A stretch of 64,000 bases of DNA from Sphingopyxis sp. DBS4 (GTDB lineage Bacteria > Pseudomonadota > Alphaproteobacteria > Sphingomonadales > Sphingomonadaceae), in assembly GCF_024628865.1 (NCBI RefSeq), contig NZ_CP102384.1:507001-571000 (forward strand), read 5' to 3'. Both the position numbers and the translations under genes were made by a program. Under the pieces are notes generated by a model, which saw only the letters and a list, made by a program, of their open reading frames with translations, ran no database searches and was not told the DNA's origin. Below are positions 49,236 through 58,345 of this stretch, piece by piece. Each line of letters begins with the position of its first letter. The first letter of the stretch is position 1.

Positions 49236-50437
49236 GGTTGTTGTCCCATCCAGATTCGTTGATTCAGCGGATTGAAGCCGATGCGGCCGACCAGGTCGGC
49301 GGGCCGCTCGATGTCCCAGATTGCGAGGTCGCAATGCTTGCCGACCTCCAGCGTCCCGGCCTCGGCCTGCATCCCGAGCGCCTTCGCGGCATGGCGCGTC
49401 ACGCCGAGCAGGCACTCGTCGACGGTCATCCCGAACTGCACCGCCGCCATGTTCATCGTCAGCAGGATCGAGGTCAGCGGCGAGGTGCCGGGATTGCAGT
49501 CGGTCGCGAGCGCGATCGGCACCCCCGCGGCGCGCAGCGCGGCGACGGGGGGCAGCTTGGTCTCGCGCAGGAAATAATAGGCACCGGGGAGCAGCATCGC
49601 GACCGTGCCCGCTTCGGCCATCGCGGCAATGCCGTCGTCGTCGAGATATTCGAGATGGTCGGCCGACAAGGCATGGTGCCGCGCCGCGAGCGCCGCGCCA
49701 TGCTGGTTCGACAATTGCTCGGCGTGCAGCTTGACCGGCAGGCCGTGCTGCGCGGCGGCGGCGAACACGCGCCCGGTCTGCGCGGGGGTGAAGCCGATAT
49801 TTTCGCAAAAGGCGTCGACCGCATCGGCGAGCCCCGCCGCCGCGATTTCGGGCATCATCGTCTCGCAGACGAGGTCGATATAGCGGTCGGCGTCGCCCGC
49901 ATATTCGGGGGGCAGGGCGTGCGCGCCGAGGAAGGTCGTGCGCACCGTCACCGGCCGGACCTTGCCGAGCACGCGGGCGGCGCGCAGCATCTTCGCCTCG
50001 TCCGCCGCCGACAGGCCATAGCCCGACTTGATCTCCACCGTCGTCACCCCCTCGGCGATCAGCGCGTCAAGGCGGGGGAGGGCGCTCGCGACCAGATCGG
50101 CCTCGCTCGCGGCGCGAGTCGCGTGGACGGTCGACACGATGCCGCCGCCGGCGCGTGCAATCTCCTCATAGGAGGCCCCCTTCTGGCGCAGCTCGAACTC
50201 GGCGATACGGTCGCCGGCAAAGACCAGATGGGTATGTGGATCGATCAGCCCCGGCGTGATCCAGCGGCCTTCGCAATCGATCGTCTCGGCCGCCGACGGC
50301 GCGTCGACCATCGACCCGACATAGGTGATCGCGCCCGCCGCCATGCCGACCGCGCCATTCTCGATGATGCCCAGGCCGGGCTGGCTGTCCTGCATCGTGG
50401 CAAGTCGGGCGTTGGTCCACAGGCGGTCGCTATGCAT
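49229..50437 (-). CDS. hutI: Imidazolonepropionase
   Basis: A 402-residue amidohydrolase that opens the imidazolone ring to give N-formimidoyl-glutamate. [18 protein letters not shown] holds the metal-binding HTH, and KSGYGL and [10 protein letters not shown] supply further active-site residues; [12 protein letters not shown] and [12 protein letters not shown] follow. It is the first gene of the minus-strand hut operon; its ATG follows GCAGGAGAGG. The HutC-type palindrome lies 34-45 bases upstream. Confidence 0.96.
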   Translation of the reverse strand: MHSDRLWTNARLATMQDSQPGLGIIENGAVGMAAGAITYVGSMVDAPSAAETIDCEGRWITPGLIDPHTHLVFAGDRIAEFELRQKGASYEEIARAGGGIVSTVHATRAASEADLVASALPRLDALIAEGVTTVEIKSGYGLSAADEAKMLRAARVLGKVRPVTVRTTFLGAHALPPEYAGDADRYIDLVCETMMPEIAAAGLADAVDAFCENIGFTPAQTGRVFAAAAQHGLPVKLHAEQLSNQHGAALAARHHALSADHLEYLDDDGIAAMAEAGTVAMLLPGAYYFLRETKLPPVAALRAAGVPIALATDCNPGTSPLTSILLTMNMAAVQFGMTVDECLLGVTRHAAKALGMQAEAGTLEVGKHCDLAIWDIERPADLVGRIGFNPLNQRIWMGQQPW

Positions 50438-50470
50438 CGGGCCCTCTCCTGCTTGCTGGCCGACTCAATT

Positions 50471-50482
50471 ATGTATATACAT
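50471..50482. promoter_or_regulatory. HutC operator, palindrome ATGTATATACAT
   Basis: A perfect 12-base palindrome between divergent hutI (50437) and hutF (50522). It matches the TGTATATACA-type site known for the GntR-family regulator HutC in proteobacteria, and a hutC gene is present at 51871. One repressor site could control both operons, released by urocanate. Confidence 0.85.
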
Positions 50483-50521
50483 TAATGGCAGACGGATAAA
50501 GATGTCCAGATGGGATGATCG

Positions 50522-51874
50522 ATGGCGCTTTGGTGCGAGCAGGCATGGCTTCCGGAAGGGTGGCGTAGCAACGTCCGCCTGACCTTTGAAAAAGGGAAGA
50601 TTTCTGTAATCGAAACGGGCGTCGAAGCCGCGTCCGGCGACGAGCGGCACGCGATTTTTCTGCCCGCAATGCCCAATCTGCACAGCCACGCCTTCCAGCG
50701 CGGCATGGCGGGACTCGCCGAGCGCGCGGGGACAGGCGACGACAGTTTCTGGACGTGGCGCGAGGTCATGTATCGCTTCGTCGACCGCCTCGATCCCGAG
50801 GGGATGGCGGCGATCGCGGCGCTTGCCTTTGCCGAGATGCTCGAAAGCGGTTTCGCGCGCGTCGGCGAATTTCATTATCTTCATCATGATGTTGACGGGC
50901 GACCCTATGACGATATCGGGATGATGGCGCAGGCGCTCGCGGCGGCGGCGGACGAGACTGGTATCGCGCTGACCCTGCTCCCCGTCTTCTACGCGCATTC
51001 GGGGTTCGGCGGCGCCGCGCCGACCCACGGCCAGCGGCGCTTCATCAACGACGTCGATCGCTATGCACGACTGCTCGACGCATCGCGCGCGGCGGTCGCG
51101 GGCCTCGACGAGGCGGTCGTCGGCGTCGCGCCGCACAGCCTGCGCGCGGCGACCGCGGACGAGCTGGCGGCGGTGACTGCAATGGCGCAGGGCGCGCCGG
51201 TCCATATCCATATCGCCGAGCAGGTGCCCGAGGTCGAAGCCTGCCTCGCGTGGAGCGGCGCGCGGCCGGTCGAGTGGCTGATGGGTCACGCAGATGTCGG
51301 CCCCGACTGGTGCCTCGTCCATGCGACGCACATCACCGATGCCGAGCGCACCGCGATCGTGCGCAGCGGCGCGGTCGCGGGGCTCTGCCCGATCACCGAG
51401 GCGAATCTTGGCGACGGCCTCTTCCCCGCGCGCGACTTTCTGGCCGAGGGCGGGCGCTTCGGGATCGGATCGGATTCGAATGTCGAGATCGACGCCGCTG
51501 CCGAACTGCGCCTGCTCGAATATGGCCAGCGGCTCGCGCATCGCGGGCGCAATCTGCTCGCGGACGGCGCGGGGCAGTCGACCGGGGCGAGCCTCTACCG
51601 CGGTGCACTCGCGGGCGGCGGGCAGGCGCTCGAACGGCGTTCGGATGGTCTCGCGGTGGGCGCCGCCGCCGACATCGTCAGCCTGAGGGGCGACGACCCC
51701 GCTTTCGCCGGGCGCACCGGCGACGCGATCCTCGATAGCTGGATCTTCGGCGGCGGGCGCCGGGTCGATTGCGTCTGGCGCGGCGGCGTCAAGCGGGTCG
51801 AGGACGGGCGCCACGTCGCGCGCGATGCGATCGACGCGCGCTATCGCGCCGCGATGGCGAAGCTGCTCGGATGA
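50522..51874 (+). CDS. hutF: Formimidoylglutamate deiminase
   Basis: A 450-residue amidohydrolase that converts N-formimidoyl-glutamate to N-formylglutamate and ammonia. AMPNLHSHAFQRGMAG holds the HxH metal ligands, and HIHIAEQVPEVEACL, HATHITDAE, CPITEANLGDG and GSDSNVEID complete the site. Together with HutG it defines the two-step route that avoids formiminotransferase. Its stop overlaps the hutC ATG. Confidence 0.95.
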   Translation: MALWCEQAWLPEGWRSNVRLTFEKGKISVIETGVEAASGDERHAIFLPAMPNLHSHAFQRGMAGLAERAGTGDDSFWTWREVMYRFVDRLDPEGMAAIAALAFAEMLESGFARVGEFHYLHHDVDGRPYDDIGMMAQALAAAADETGIALTLLPVFYAHSGFGGAAPTHGQRRFINDVDRYARLLDASRAAVAGLDEAVVGVAPHSLRAATADELAAVTAMAQGAPVHIHIAEQVPEVEACLAWSGARPVEWLMGHADVGPDWCLVHATHITDAERTAIVRSGAVAGLCPITEANLGDGLFPARDFLAEGGRFGIGSDSNVEIDAAAELRLLEYGQRLAHRGRNLLADGAGQSTGASLYRGALAGGGQALERRSDGLAVGAAADIVSLRGDDPAFAGRTGDAILDSWIFGGGRRVDCVWRGGVKRVEDGRHVARDAIDARYRAAMAKLLG

Positions 51875-52575
51875 AGCCAAGCAGCGCCATCCACGCGCAA
51901 ATCCGCCGCGATATCGAAGCGCGGATCATGTCGGGCGAATGGGCGCCGGGAACGCGCATCCCCTATGAGCATCAGCTGATGGCGAGCTATGGCTGCTCGC
52001 GCATGACGGTGAACCGGGCGCTACGCGCGCTGATCGAGGCGGGACTGCTCGAAAGCCGGCGGCGCGCGGGCACCTTCGTCTCGCACCCGCGCATTCACCG
52101 CGCCGCGCTCGAAATCCCCGACATCCGCGACGAGATCGCCGCGCAGGGCGAGGCCTATCGCCTCGACCTCGACCGCCGCGAGCTTCGCGCCGCGAGCGAG
52201 GAGGACAAGCGCCTGCTCCAGATCGAGGGCGGCGAGGTGCTCGCGCTCGAATGCCGCCACCATGCCGGCGGCCGCGCCTATGCGCTCGAACGGCGCCTGA
52301 TCAACCTGTCGGCCGTGCCCGAGGCGGCCGAGATCGATTTTGCCGCCGAGCCGCCCGGCTCATGGCTCCTCGCGCACGTCCCCTGGACCGAGGCCGAGCA
52401 CCGCATCACCGCCTTCAATGCGGGTGCGAAGGAACTGGTCGCGCTCGGCATTTCGGCGGGCGCGGCGTGCATGGCGCTCGAACGCTGGACGTGGCGCGGC
52501 GCGGAGCGCATCACCTATGCACGGCAGGTCTATCCCGGCGACCGCTATGCCCTCGTCGCCCATTTTCGCCCCTGA
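51871..52575 (+). CDS. hutC: HutC, GntR-family repressor of histidine utilisation
   Basis: A 234-residue regulator. The N-terminal winged helix has PGTRIPYEHQLMASYGCSRMTVNRALRALIEAGLLESRRRAGTFV (landmark), the GntR/HutC pattern, and the C-terminal UTRA domain has TAFNAGAKELVALGISAGAACMALERWTW. In this family urocanate is the inducer. It is translationally coupled to hutF, so its own expression is autoregulated through the operator at 50471. Confidence 0.94.
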   Translation: MKPSSAIHAQIRRDIEARIMSGEWAPGTRIPYEHQLMASYGCSRMTVNRALRALIEAGLLESRRRAGTFVSHPRIHRAALEIPDIRDEIAAQGEAYRLDLDRRELRAASEEDKRLLQIEGGEVLALECRHHAGGRAYALERRLINLSAVPEAAEIDFAAEPPGSWLLAHVPWTEAEHRITAFNAGAKELVALGISAGAACMALERWTWRGAERITYARQVYPGDRYALVAHFRP

Positions 52576-52587
52576 AGGATAAGAGCC

Positions 52588-53679
52588 ATGGATTTCTCGC
52601 GTCTCCAAACCAGCAGCAAGATCGGCGACGGCTGGGCCTATCCGCCGGCCGAGGCGCGCAAGCACGGCTGGCTCGATGTCGATGCGGAGGCTGGGCATCG
52701 CATCTATTGGGAGGAATATGGCCCGGCGGACGGCGAGCCCGTCATGGTCCTCCACGGCGGCCCCGGCGGTGCCTGTTCGCCCGAGATGGCGCGCTTTTTC
52801 GACCCCGCGCGCTATCGCGTCATCCTCTTCGACCAGCGCGGCTGCGGCAAGAGCGAGCCCAATGTCGCTGCGGCGGGTCCGGCGGCCGCGCTCGCCCACA
52901 ACACCACCGCCGACCTGATCGCCGACGTCGAGAAACTGCGCGACGCACTCGGCATCGGTGGCCGGATGCACGTCTTCGGCGGTAGCTGGGGCAGCACGCT
53001 CGCCATGGCCTATGCCATCGCTTTCCCGCAGCATTGCGCCAGCCTGATCCTGCGCGGCATCTTCCTCGGCGCGGCCGAGGATCTCGACTATCTGTATCAG
53101 GGCAATGCCGCGAGGTGGCATGAAGCGCCCCATGCGCTGACCGCGCCCGGCGCCTATATCTCTTACCCCGACGAATGGGGTGAACTGCTGTCGGTGCTGA
53201 GCGTCGAGGAGCGCGGCGACGTCATGGCGTCGTACAAGGCGATCTTCGACATGGTGCCCGCGAACGAGGAAGAGCGCGCGAAGCAGCTCCACGCCGCCCT
53301 CACCTGGTCGCTGTGGGAAGGGGTGATCTCGAACATGATCCCCGAAAGCGCGTCGACGGGCAAGTTCGGCGACGCCGATTTCGCGCTCTGTTTCGCGCAG
53401 ATCGAGGCGCATTATTTCGCGAACGACCTGTTCATCACCCCCGGCCATCTGCTCGGCAACGCCGCGACGCTCGCGTCGATCCCGGTGCATATCGTCCACG
53501 GCCGCTTCGATCAGGTCTGCCCGCTGACGCAGGCCTCGCGGCTGGTCGATGCGCTGCGCGGCGCGGGCGCCGAGCCCGCGACCTATGTCGTCACCAACGC
53601 CGGGCACAGCGCGATGGAGCGCGAGAATGCGCTGGCGCTCACCGCGATCATGGACGGGCTGCCGCGCCTGGGCGCCTGA
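52588..53679 (+). CDS. pip: Prolyl aminopeptidase
   Basis: A 363-residue alpha/beta hydrolase that removes N-terminal proline from peptides in the cytoplasm. HGGPGGACSPEMARFFDP, VILFDQRGCGKSEPN and Ser133 in FGGSWGSTLAMAYA are diagnostic; the acid is in HGRFDQVCP and the histidine in TNAGHSAME. The length is slightly above the usual 310-320 residues because of an N-terminal extension (KIGDGWAYPPAEARKHGWLDV). It follows hutC by 12 bases, so it may be co-expressed with the hut genes. Confidence 0.93.
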   Translation: MDFSRLQTSSKIGDGWAYPPAEARKHGWLDVDAEAGHRIYWEEYGPADGEPVMVLHGGPGGACSPEMARFFDPARYRVILFDQRGCGKSEPNVAAAGPAAALAHNTTADLIADVEKLRDALGIGGRMHVFGGSWGSTLAMAYAIAFPQHCASLILRGIFLGAAEDLDYLYQGNAARWHEAPHALTAPGAYISYPDEWGELLSVLSVEERGDVMASYKAIFDMVPANEEERAKQLHAALTWSLWEGVISNMIPESASTGKFGDADFALCFAQIEAHYFANDLFITPGHLLGNAATLASIPVHIVHGRFDQVCPLTQASRLVDALRGAGAEPATYVVTNAGHSAMERENALALTAIMDGLPRLGA

Positions 53680-53741
53680 CGGAGCGATCCGCGACCCGGC
53701 GCGTTTCCCTTTCCGGTTTGTCGGACAGGAGAGGGAGAGCC

Positions 53742-54152
53742 ATGCAGCATCTGTTCACGCGGATCGCTTCGCGCGCCGCGCATGTCATGGGTCAGCCCGC
53801 GACTTTCATCGTGGCGGCCGGGTTCATCGTCGTCTGGGCCGCAAGCGGGCCGCTGCTGCAATATTCGGACACTTGGCAGCTTATCGTGAACACCGCGACG
53901 ACGGTGATGACCTTCCTCGCGGTCTTCCTGATCCAGAACAGCCAGAACCGCGACGGCGCCGCGATGCAGGCCAAGCTCGACGAAATTTTGCGCGTGCTCG
54001 AAAAGGCGCGCAACGAATTTGTCGGCATCGAGCATCTGACCGATGCCGAGATCGAGAAGATCCGCGATGCGCTGGAGGCCGACGTGACCGGCAAGGAGGG
54101 CGATGGGGGCGCCCACGGCACCACGGTCGAACGGCTGCTCAAGCGGCTTTAG
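53742..54152 (+). CDS. Low-affinity iron permease family small membrane protein
   Basis: A 136-residue inner-membrane protein with two hydrophobic segments (TFIVAAGFIVVWAASGPLL and TATTVMTFLAVFLIQ) and a charged C-terminal helix. The stretch NTATTVMTFLAVFLIQNSQNRD is the hallmark of the PF04120-type 'low affinity iron permease' family, whose transport role in bacteria is unproven. The ATG at 53742 follows GGAGAGGGAGAG; the frame is open far upstream but overlaps pip there. Its TAG stop starts another TAGGGTC sequence. Confidence 0.85.
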   Translation: MQHLFTRIASRAAHVMGQPATFIVAAGFIVVWAASGPLLQYSDTWQLIVNTATTVMTFLAVFLIQNSQNRDGAAMQAKLDEILRVLEKARNEFVGIEHLTDAEIEKIRDALEADVTGKEGDGGAHGTTVERLLKRL

Positions 54153-54178
54153 GGTCCTGACGCCCGGGGGCGCGGACA

Positions 54179-55000
54179 TCACTCACCTTGCGGCTCGACA
54201 GGTTGTGCGGGACGCGCTTCCGGCGGCGCTGGTTCGGCTGGCGCGGCCGAGGCCGCATCATATTCGGCCTGGGCCGCGAGCAGGTCGTTGCGGAAAGCCG
54301 GCACCTCGCGCAGCCGGGTCAGCACTGCCGCGGCGACTGCGCGCGCGGCGTCGGTGTCGGTCGGGAAATGATAGCCGCAGATGACGCGGCTCAGCGCATA
54401 GTCGCGCCCGCGCTCGAGAATCTGTGGCGCGCGGTCCGGCGCGACCTCGGCGAGCAGCAGCGCGGTCGCCCAGCCATAGACCGTGTGCCCCGACGGATAG
54501 GAGGACCCGCCGCGCGGCTCCTTGTCCGGCGCGGGGATCGGGCTGCTGCCGCAGCGACGGTTGAGCTGATAGCGCTGATAGGGACGTGGGCGCTGGAAAA
54601 TCTCCTTGGCGGTCCACACCGGGTCGGCGGCGTCGCGCATGACGCGGTTGAGAAGCTGGATCAGCCGCGGGCTGTGCGCGCGGTCGATCGGCCGTCCGAA
54701 GGCGTCGGCGAAGCGCGGATAGACCATCTTGCTGTCGAGCTGTGCGGTTTCCCAACGATCGGGCGCGACCGCGGCCTGAAAGCGCTGCGAGATGTTCATG
54801 TCGATCTGGTCGAGCAGCGAATCCGGCGCGGGTGGCGGGCCGACGAGCAGGCGATAATCGACGCTGCCTTTTGCCAGATAGCCTTCGGGTTTCGCCTCTC
54901 CCTCGGGGCGTTTCACGCCTTCGAGCGACTGCGCCGATGCGGCGGCGGGAACCATCAGCGACAGGGCGGCAAGGCTGACGAGCAGGGCGCGGCGGATCAT
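54179..55000 (-). CDS. Class A nonspecific acid phosphatase (PAP2 superfamily)
   Basis: A 273-residue periplasmic phosphatase with a signal peptide (cleavage after ASAQ). The three PAP2 motifs are present: KEIFQRPRPY, SSYPSGHTVYG with the SGH, and SRVICGYHFPTD with the nucleophilic histidine. It removes phosphate from organic monophosphates outside the cytoplasm. The C-terminus has a proline-rich tail of about 25 residues. The start follows GGAGG. It is 75 bases beyond the STN-TonB receptor gene stop and in the same direction. Confidence 0.92.
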   Translation of the reverse strand: MIRRALLVSLAALSLMVPAAASAQSLEGVKRPEGEAKPEGYLAKGSVDYRLLVGPPPAPDSLLDQIDMNISQRFQAAVAPDRWETAQLDSKMVYPRFADAFGRPIDRAHSPRLIQLLNRVMRDAADPVWTAKEIFQRPRPYQRYQLNRRCGSSPIPAPDKEPRGGSSYPSGHTVYGWATALLLAEVAPDRAPQILERGRDYALSRVICGYHFPTDTDAARAVAAAVLTRLREVPAFRNDLLAAQAEYDAASAAPAEPAPPEARPAQPVEPQGE

Positions 55001-55075
55001 CGGCTAACCTCCAGTGTCAAAATATGGGACGGGCCCCGCCGCCGGGAGCGCGGCGGCGGGAACACGCGCGGCGGA

Positions 55076-58000
55076 TCAGAATTTCGCCTCGAACCCGACA
55101 TAGAAATAGCGGCCGATCTCGTCATAGTCGCCGGTGATATTCTGCGAGCTTCCCGAAACCGTGCCGGTCGGCAGGAAGGGACTCTTGCTGTCGAACGCAT
55201 TGTTGACGCCGGTATAGATGCGGAAGTCGCGGCCCGCCGAAGGCACCTCCAGGCTGGCGTAGAAATCGTGCCGCACCCGGTCGCCGATGTGCAGGAAGGG
55301 CGGGTTCGACCCGGCCGCCTCGGCGACCGCGAGCCGCTGGTTGCTGTCGACCGCCTTGCCGGTGTAGCGGATCTTCCAGCGCAGGCGGAGGCCGCCGTCG
55401 CGATAGCCGAACTGCGCCTGGCCGGTGTTCACCCACGCCCCGATCTCGCCCTTCGAATCGGTGGTCGACACCCCGTTCACGCCGTCGAAGACGGTGTAGA
55501 AATCGAGCAGGCGCGAATAGAGCAGCCGGACGTCGAACTTGCCCGTCGACGACAGCCATTGGGGTGCGTCGAAGCGATAGTCGAGCCCGACGTCGATCCC
55601 CGAGCGCACGATCTTGTTGAGGTTGAGGTCGCGGTTGATGATCTGCGTGATCTGGCCTTCGCCATTGCGCGTGATTTCGTTGCAGAAGAAATTGTCGGTG
55701 AGCCCGTCGGGATTGCCGAGGCATTCGCGCAGCAGCTGGTCGGCGTCGAGCGACGCGATCGCATCGCGCACCTTGATCTTGAAATAATCGACGGTGAGCG
55801 ACAGCCCGCGAAGAAAGGTCGGCGTCACCACCGCGCCGAGCGACAGCGTGTCGGCGGTCTCTTCCTTGAGGTCGGGATTGCCCGACGACGGGCCCTTGAT
55901 GCCGGTCGTATCCTGCAGGAAGACGCCGTTTGCCGCGATTTCGGCGGCGATGCCGGGGATCGACCGGCAATTGTCGGCGACCGTTCCGGCCGTCGCGGCG
56001 GTCACCCCGCTGCACAGGTCGACGACCGAATCGGCGTCGTCGCGCAGCGGCGAATAAAGGTTGGTGACCGTCGGCGCGCGCTGGGCGCGGGCATATTGGC
56101 CGCGGAAGCGGATATCGGCGACCGGCGCCCACTCGCCGCCGAAGCGATAGCTGAATACCGATCCGACGTTGCGGATATTATAATCGCCATAGCGGGCAGC
56201 GGCGTCGAGCGACAGGCGGTGGAAAAAGGGCTGGTCGCGCAGCACCGGGATATTGACCTCGACGAAGGCCTCCTTGGCTTTGATGTTGCCTTCATATTCG
56301 GCGATGAACGACGCCGAGCCGAAGCCCTGCCGCGTCACCGGGTCGGTGGTCGAGCGCTGCCAGTCGCGGCGATATTCGCCGCCGAAGGCGACCGACAGCG
56401 GCCCGGCCGGAAGCTCGAACAGCGCCCCGCTCATATAGCCCTGGACCACGTCTTGGCGCATCAGCCCGTCGAGGATCAGGTCGGCGCGGACATAATCGGC
56501 GGCCTCCTTGGTGATCGATCCGGGGCCGAAGATGTTGATCGGCTTGCAGCCCGCGGCGCGCGCATCGGCGTCGACGCAGCGCACGCGGCTGAGGTCGCCC
56601 GGCGCGGCGGGATCATATTCGGCGTTCAGCGCATATTGCAGATTCTGGAAATTGAGGACGTTGATCCGGTCCTGCTGCTGATGGAAACGGCCGTAGCCGT
56701 AGCTCAATTCCCAGTTCCAATTGTCGCCGATCTTGCCGCGCAGCCCGGCCCAGCCGCGCCACGTCTGGCGATCGTTGAGGATCTGATAATCGCCGAGTTC
56801 GGTGAAGCGCCGCGACCATTGGACGCCCGACGAGGAAGCGAGGGCGCGGATTTCGGCGGGAACGAAGGGATTGTTCCGCGGGATGCGGCCGACCTCGTCG
56901 AGGTCGTTCGGATCGCCGAACTCGTCGTCATAGGCCGCGGTCTCGGCGCCGCCGCGCGCGGCGCGCGTCTTGATCTTCGAATATTGGACCTGCGCAAAGG
57001 CCTCGATCCCGCTGCCGAGATCGGCGGTCAGCTTGGCCGCGGCGAGATAGGAGGTGCGCGGCGCGCTGAACTGAAGGTCGGGGCGCGTCTCCCAGCCATA
57101 CACGGCACTCGAGGTGGCGCGATAGAGATTGCCGTCCGCGTCATAGACGAAATAGCCGCCGCCCGCGGTCGAGCTCGACAGAAAGCGCCCGCCGGGCGTG
57201 CTGCTGCTTCGCGCGGGCCGGTTGATGCCGAGGTCGCCCTGGTTGTCGGGATTGCCGTCGGCGCTCTGGCTGTAGGACAAGGATTCGAGCGTGCGGGCGC
57301 GCTGGCTGCCCATGACGCCCGCTTCCTTCTCATAGCTGGCGCCGGCGACCAGCGACATGCGGTCGTCCAGAAACTTCTGGCCGACGAGCAGGTCGAGGTT
57401 GAGCCGCTGGCTGTCGCCGCGGCTCGAAATGCCGGCGCGGCCGCCCAGACGCACGCCGTCGAACTTGTCGCGGGTAATGATGTTGACGACGCCTGCGATC
57501 GCGTCGGAGCCATAGACCGCCGATGCGCCGCCGGTGATCACCTCGACCCGTTCGACGAACAGGGTAGGGATCGAGCTCAGGCTGACGGTGTTCGCGGTGA
57601 TGCGGTTCGACACGGTGCGGCGGCCATCGATCAGCGTCAGCGTGCGGTCGCTCCCTAGGCTGCGCAGGTCGATCGACGAAATGCCCGCGGCGTTGATCTG
57701 GCTGTTCGAATTGGCGAGGTTGGTTCCCGGCGTGACGCCGGGATAATCGGCGAGGATCTCCGACAATTCGGTCGCGCCCGAGGACTGGATATCCTCTTCG
57801 TTGATCGCGACGATCGGCACCGGCGAGTCCGTGACGACCTGCCGCGCGATGCGGCTGCCGGTGACGATGATGTCGTCGGCGGGCGCTTCGGCAGCCTGCG
57901 CTTCGAAATAGGCGGCGCCCGAGGCGTCGGCGATCTTCGCGGCCGGGCGAATGACGAGGATGCCCGAACGCCCCCGGCTCGCCTCGAGCCCCGAACCCGC

Positions 58001-58252
58001 GAGCAGCCGTGCGACCCCGTCGCGGACGGTGAAGCTGCCCTTGAGCGCGGGCGCGCGCTTGCCGCGGACGGCGCTGCCGTCGAAGCTGATCTGCTGCCCC
58101 GAGACGCGGGCGAAAGCCTTCAGGCTCGTCTGCAGATCCTGCGCCGGAAGCGCGAAATCATAGGTGCGTTCTTGCGCGATGGCCGGAACCGACGACATCG
58201 CGGCGGCAAGCGCGGCGGCCGCGATCGAGCTTTTTAGTGCATGGCTGAACAT
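55076..58252 (-). CDS. TonB-dependent receptor 3 with N-terminal STN signalling domain
   Basis: A roughly 1,058-residue outer-membrane receptor. After the signal peptide (cleavage after PAIAQ) comes a secretin/TonB N-terminal domain (residues about 28-110: YDFALPAQDLQTSLKAFARVSGQQISFDGS as landmark, then GLEASRGRSGILVIRP), then the plug with GGASAVYGSDAIAGVVNIITRDKFDG, and a barrel ending in Phe. STN domains contact FecR-type proteins, and fecR and an ECF sigma gene lie just upstream, so this receptor is probably a transducer as well as a transporter. The second ATG (58252) has the better spacing from GGGGGGA; 58261 is an alternative. The ligand is unknown; the barrel lacks obvious siderophore clues. 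Confidence 0.92.
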   Translation of the reverse strand: MFSHALKSSIAAAALAAAMSSVPAIAQERTYDFALPAQDLQTSLKAFARVSGQQISFDGSAVRGKRAPALKGSFTVRDGVARLLAGSGLEASRGRSGILVIRPAAKIADASGAAYFEAQAAEAPADDIIVTGSRIARQVVTDSPVPIVAINEEDIQSSGATELSEILADYPGVTPGTNLANSNSQINAAGISSIDLRSLGSDRTLTLIDGRRTVSNRITANTVSLSSIPTLFVERVEVITGGASAVYGSDAIAGVVNIITRDKFDGVRLGGRAGISSRGDSQRLNLDLLVGQKFLDDRMSLVAGASYEKEAGVMGSQRARTLESLSYSQSADGNPDNQGDLGINRPARSSSTPGGRFLSSSTAGGGYFVYDADGNLYRATSSAVYGWETRPDLQFSAPRTSYLAAAKLTADLGSGIEAFAQVQYSKIKTRAARGGAETAAYDDEFGDPNDLDEVGRIPRNNPFVPAEIRALASSSGVQWSRRFTELGDYQILNDRQTWRGWAGLRGKIGDNWNWELSYGYGRFHQQQDRINVLNFQNLQYALNAEYDPAAPGDLSRVRCVDADARAAGCKPINIFGPGSITKEAADYVRADLILDGLMRQDVVQGYMSGALFELPAGPLSVAFGGEYRRDWQRSTTDPVTRQGFGSASFIAEYEGNIKAKEAFVEVNIPVLRDQPFFHRLSLDAAARYGDYNIRNVGSVFSYRFGGEWAPVADIRFRGQYARAQRAPTVTNLYSPLRDDADSVVDLCSGVTAATAGTVADNCRSIPGIAAEIAANGVFLQDTTGIKGPSSGNPDLKEETADTLSLGAVVTPTFLRGLSLTVDYFKIKVRDAIASLDADQLLRECLGNPDGLTDNFFCNEITRNGEGQITQIINRDLNLNKIVRSGIDVGLDYRFDAPQWLSSTGKFDVRLLYSRLLDFYTVFDGVNGVSTTDSKGEIGAWVNTGQAQFGYRDGGLRLRWKIRYTGKAVDSNQRLAVAEAAGSNPPFLHIGDRVRHDFYASLEVPSAGRDFRIYTGVNNAFDSKSPFLPTGTVSGSSQNITGDYDEIGRYFYVGFEAKF

Positions 58253-58345
58253 TGGCTTCATTCCCCCCTGTCGCGCCCGATCGATCCCGGGCGATCGAAC
58301 AGAAAGACGCATGATCGCGGCAAAGGGACATCTGCCCTCATGATT

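Noticed and set aside
54188..57658. A 1,156-codon open frame on the plus strand opposite the acid phosphatase and receptor 3
   Set aside because: A shadow of the opposite-strand genes, with no ribosome site or domain; both opposing genes have strong family motifs.
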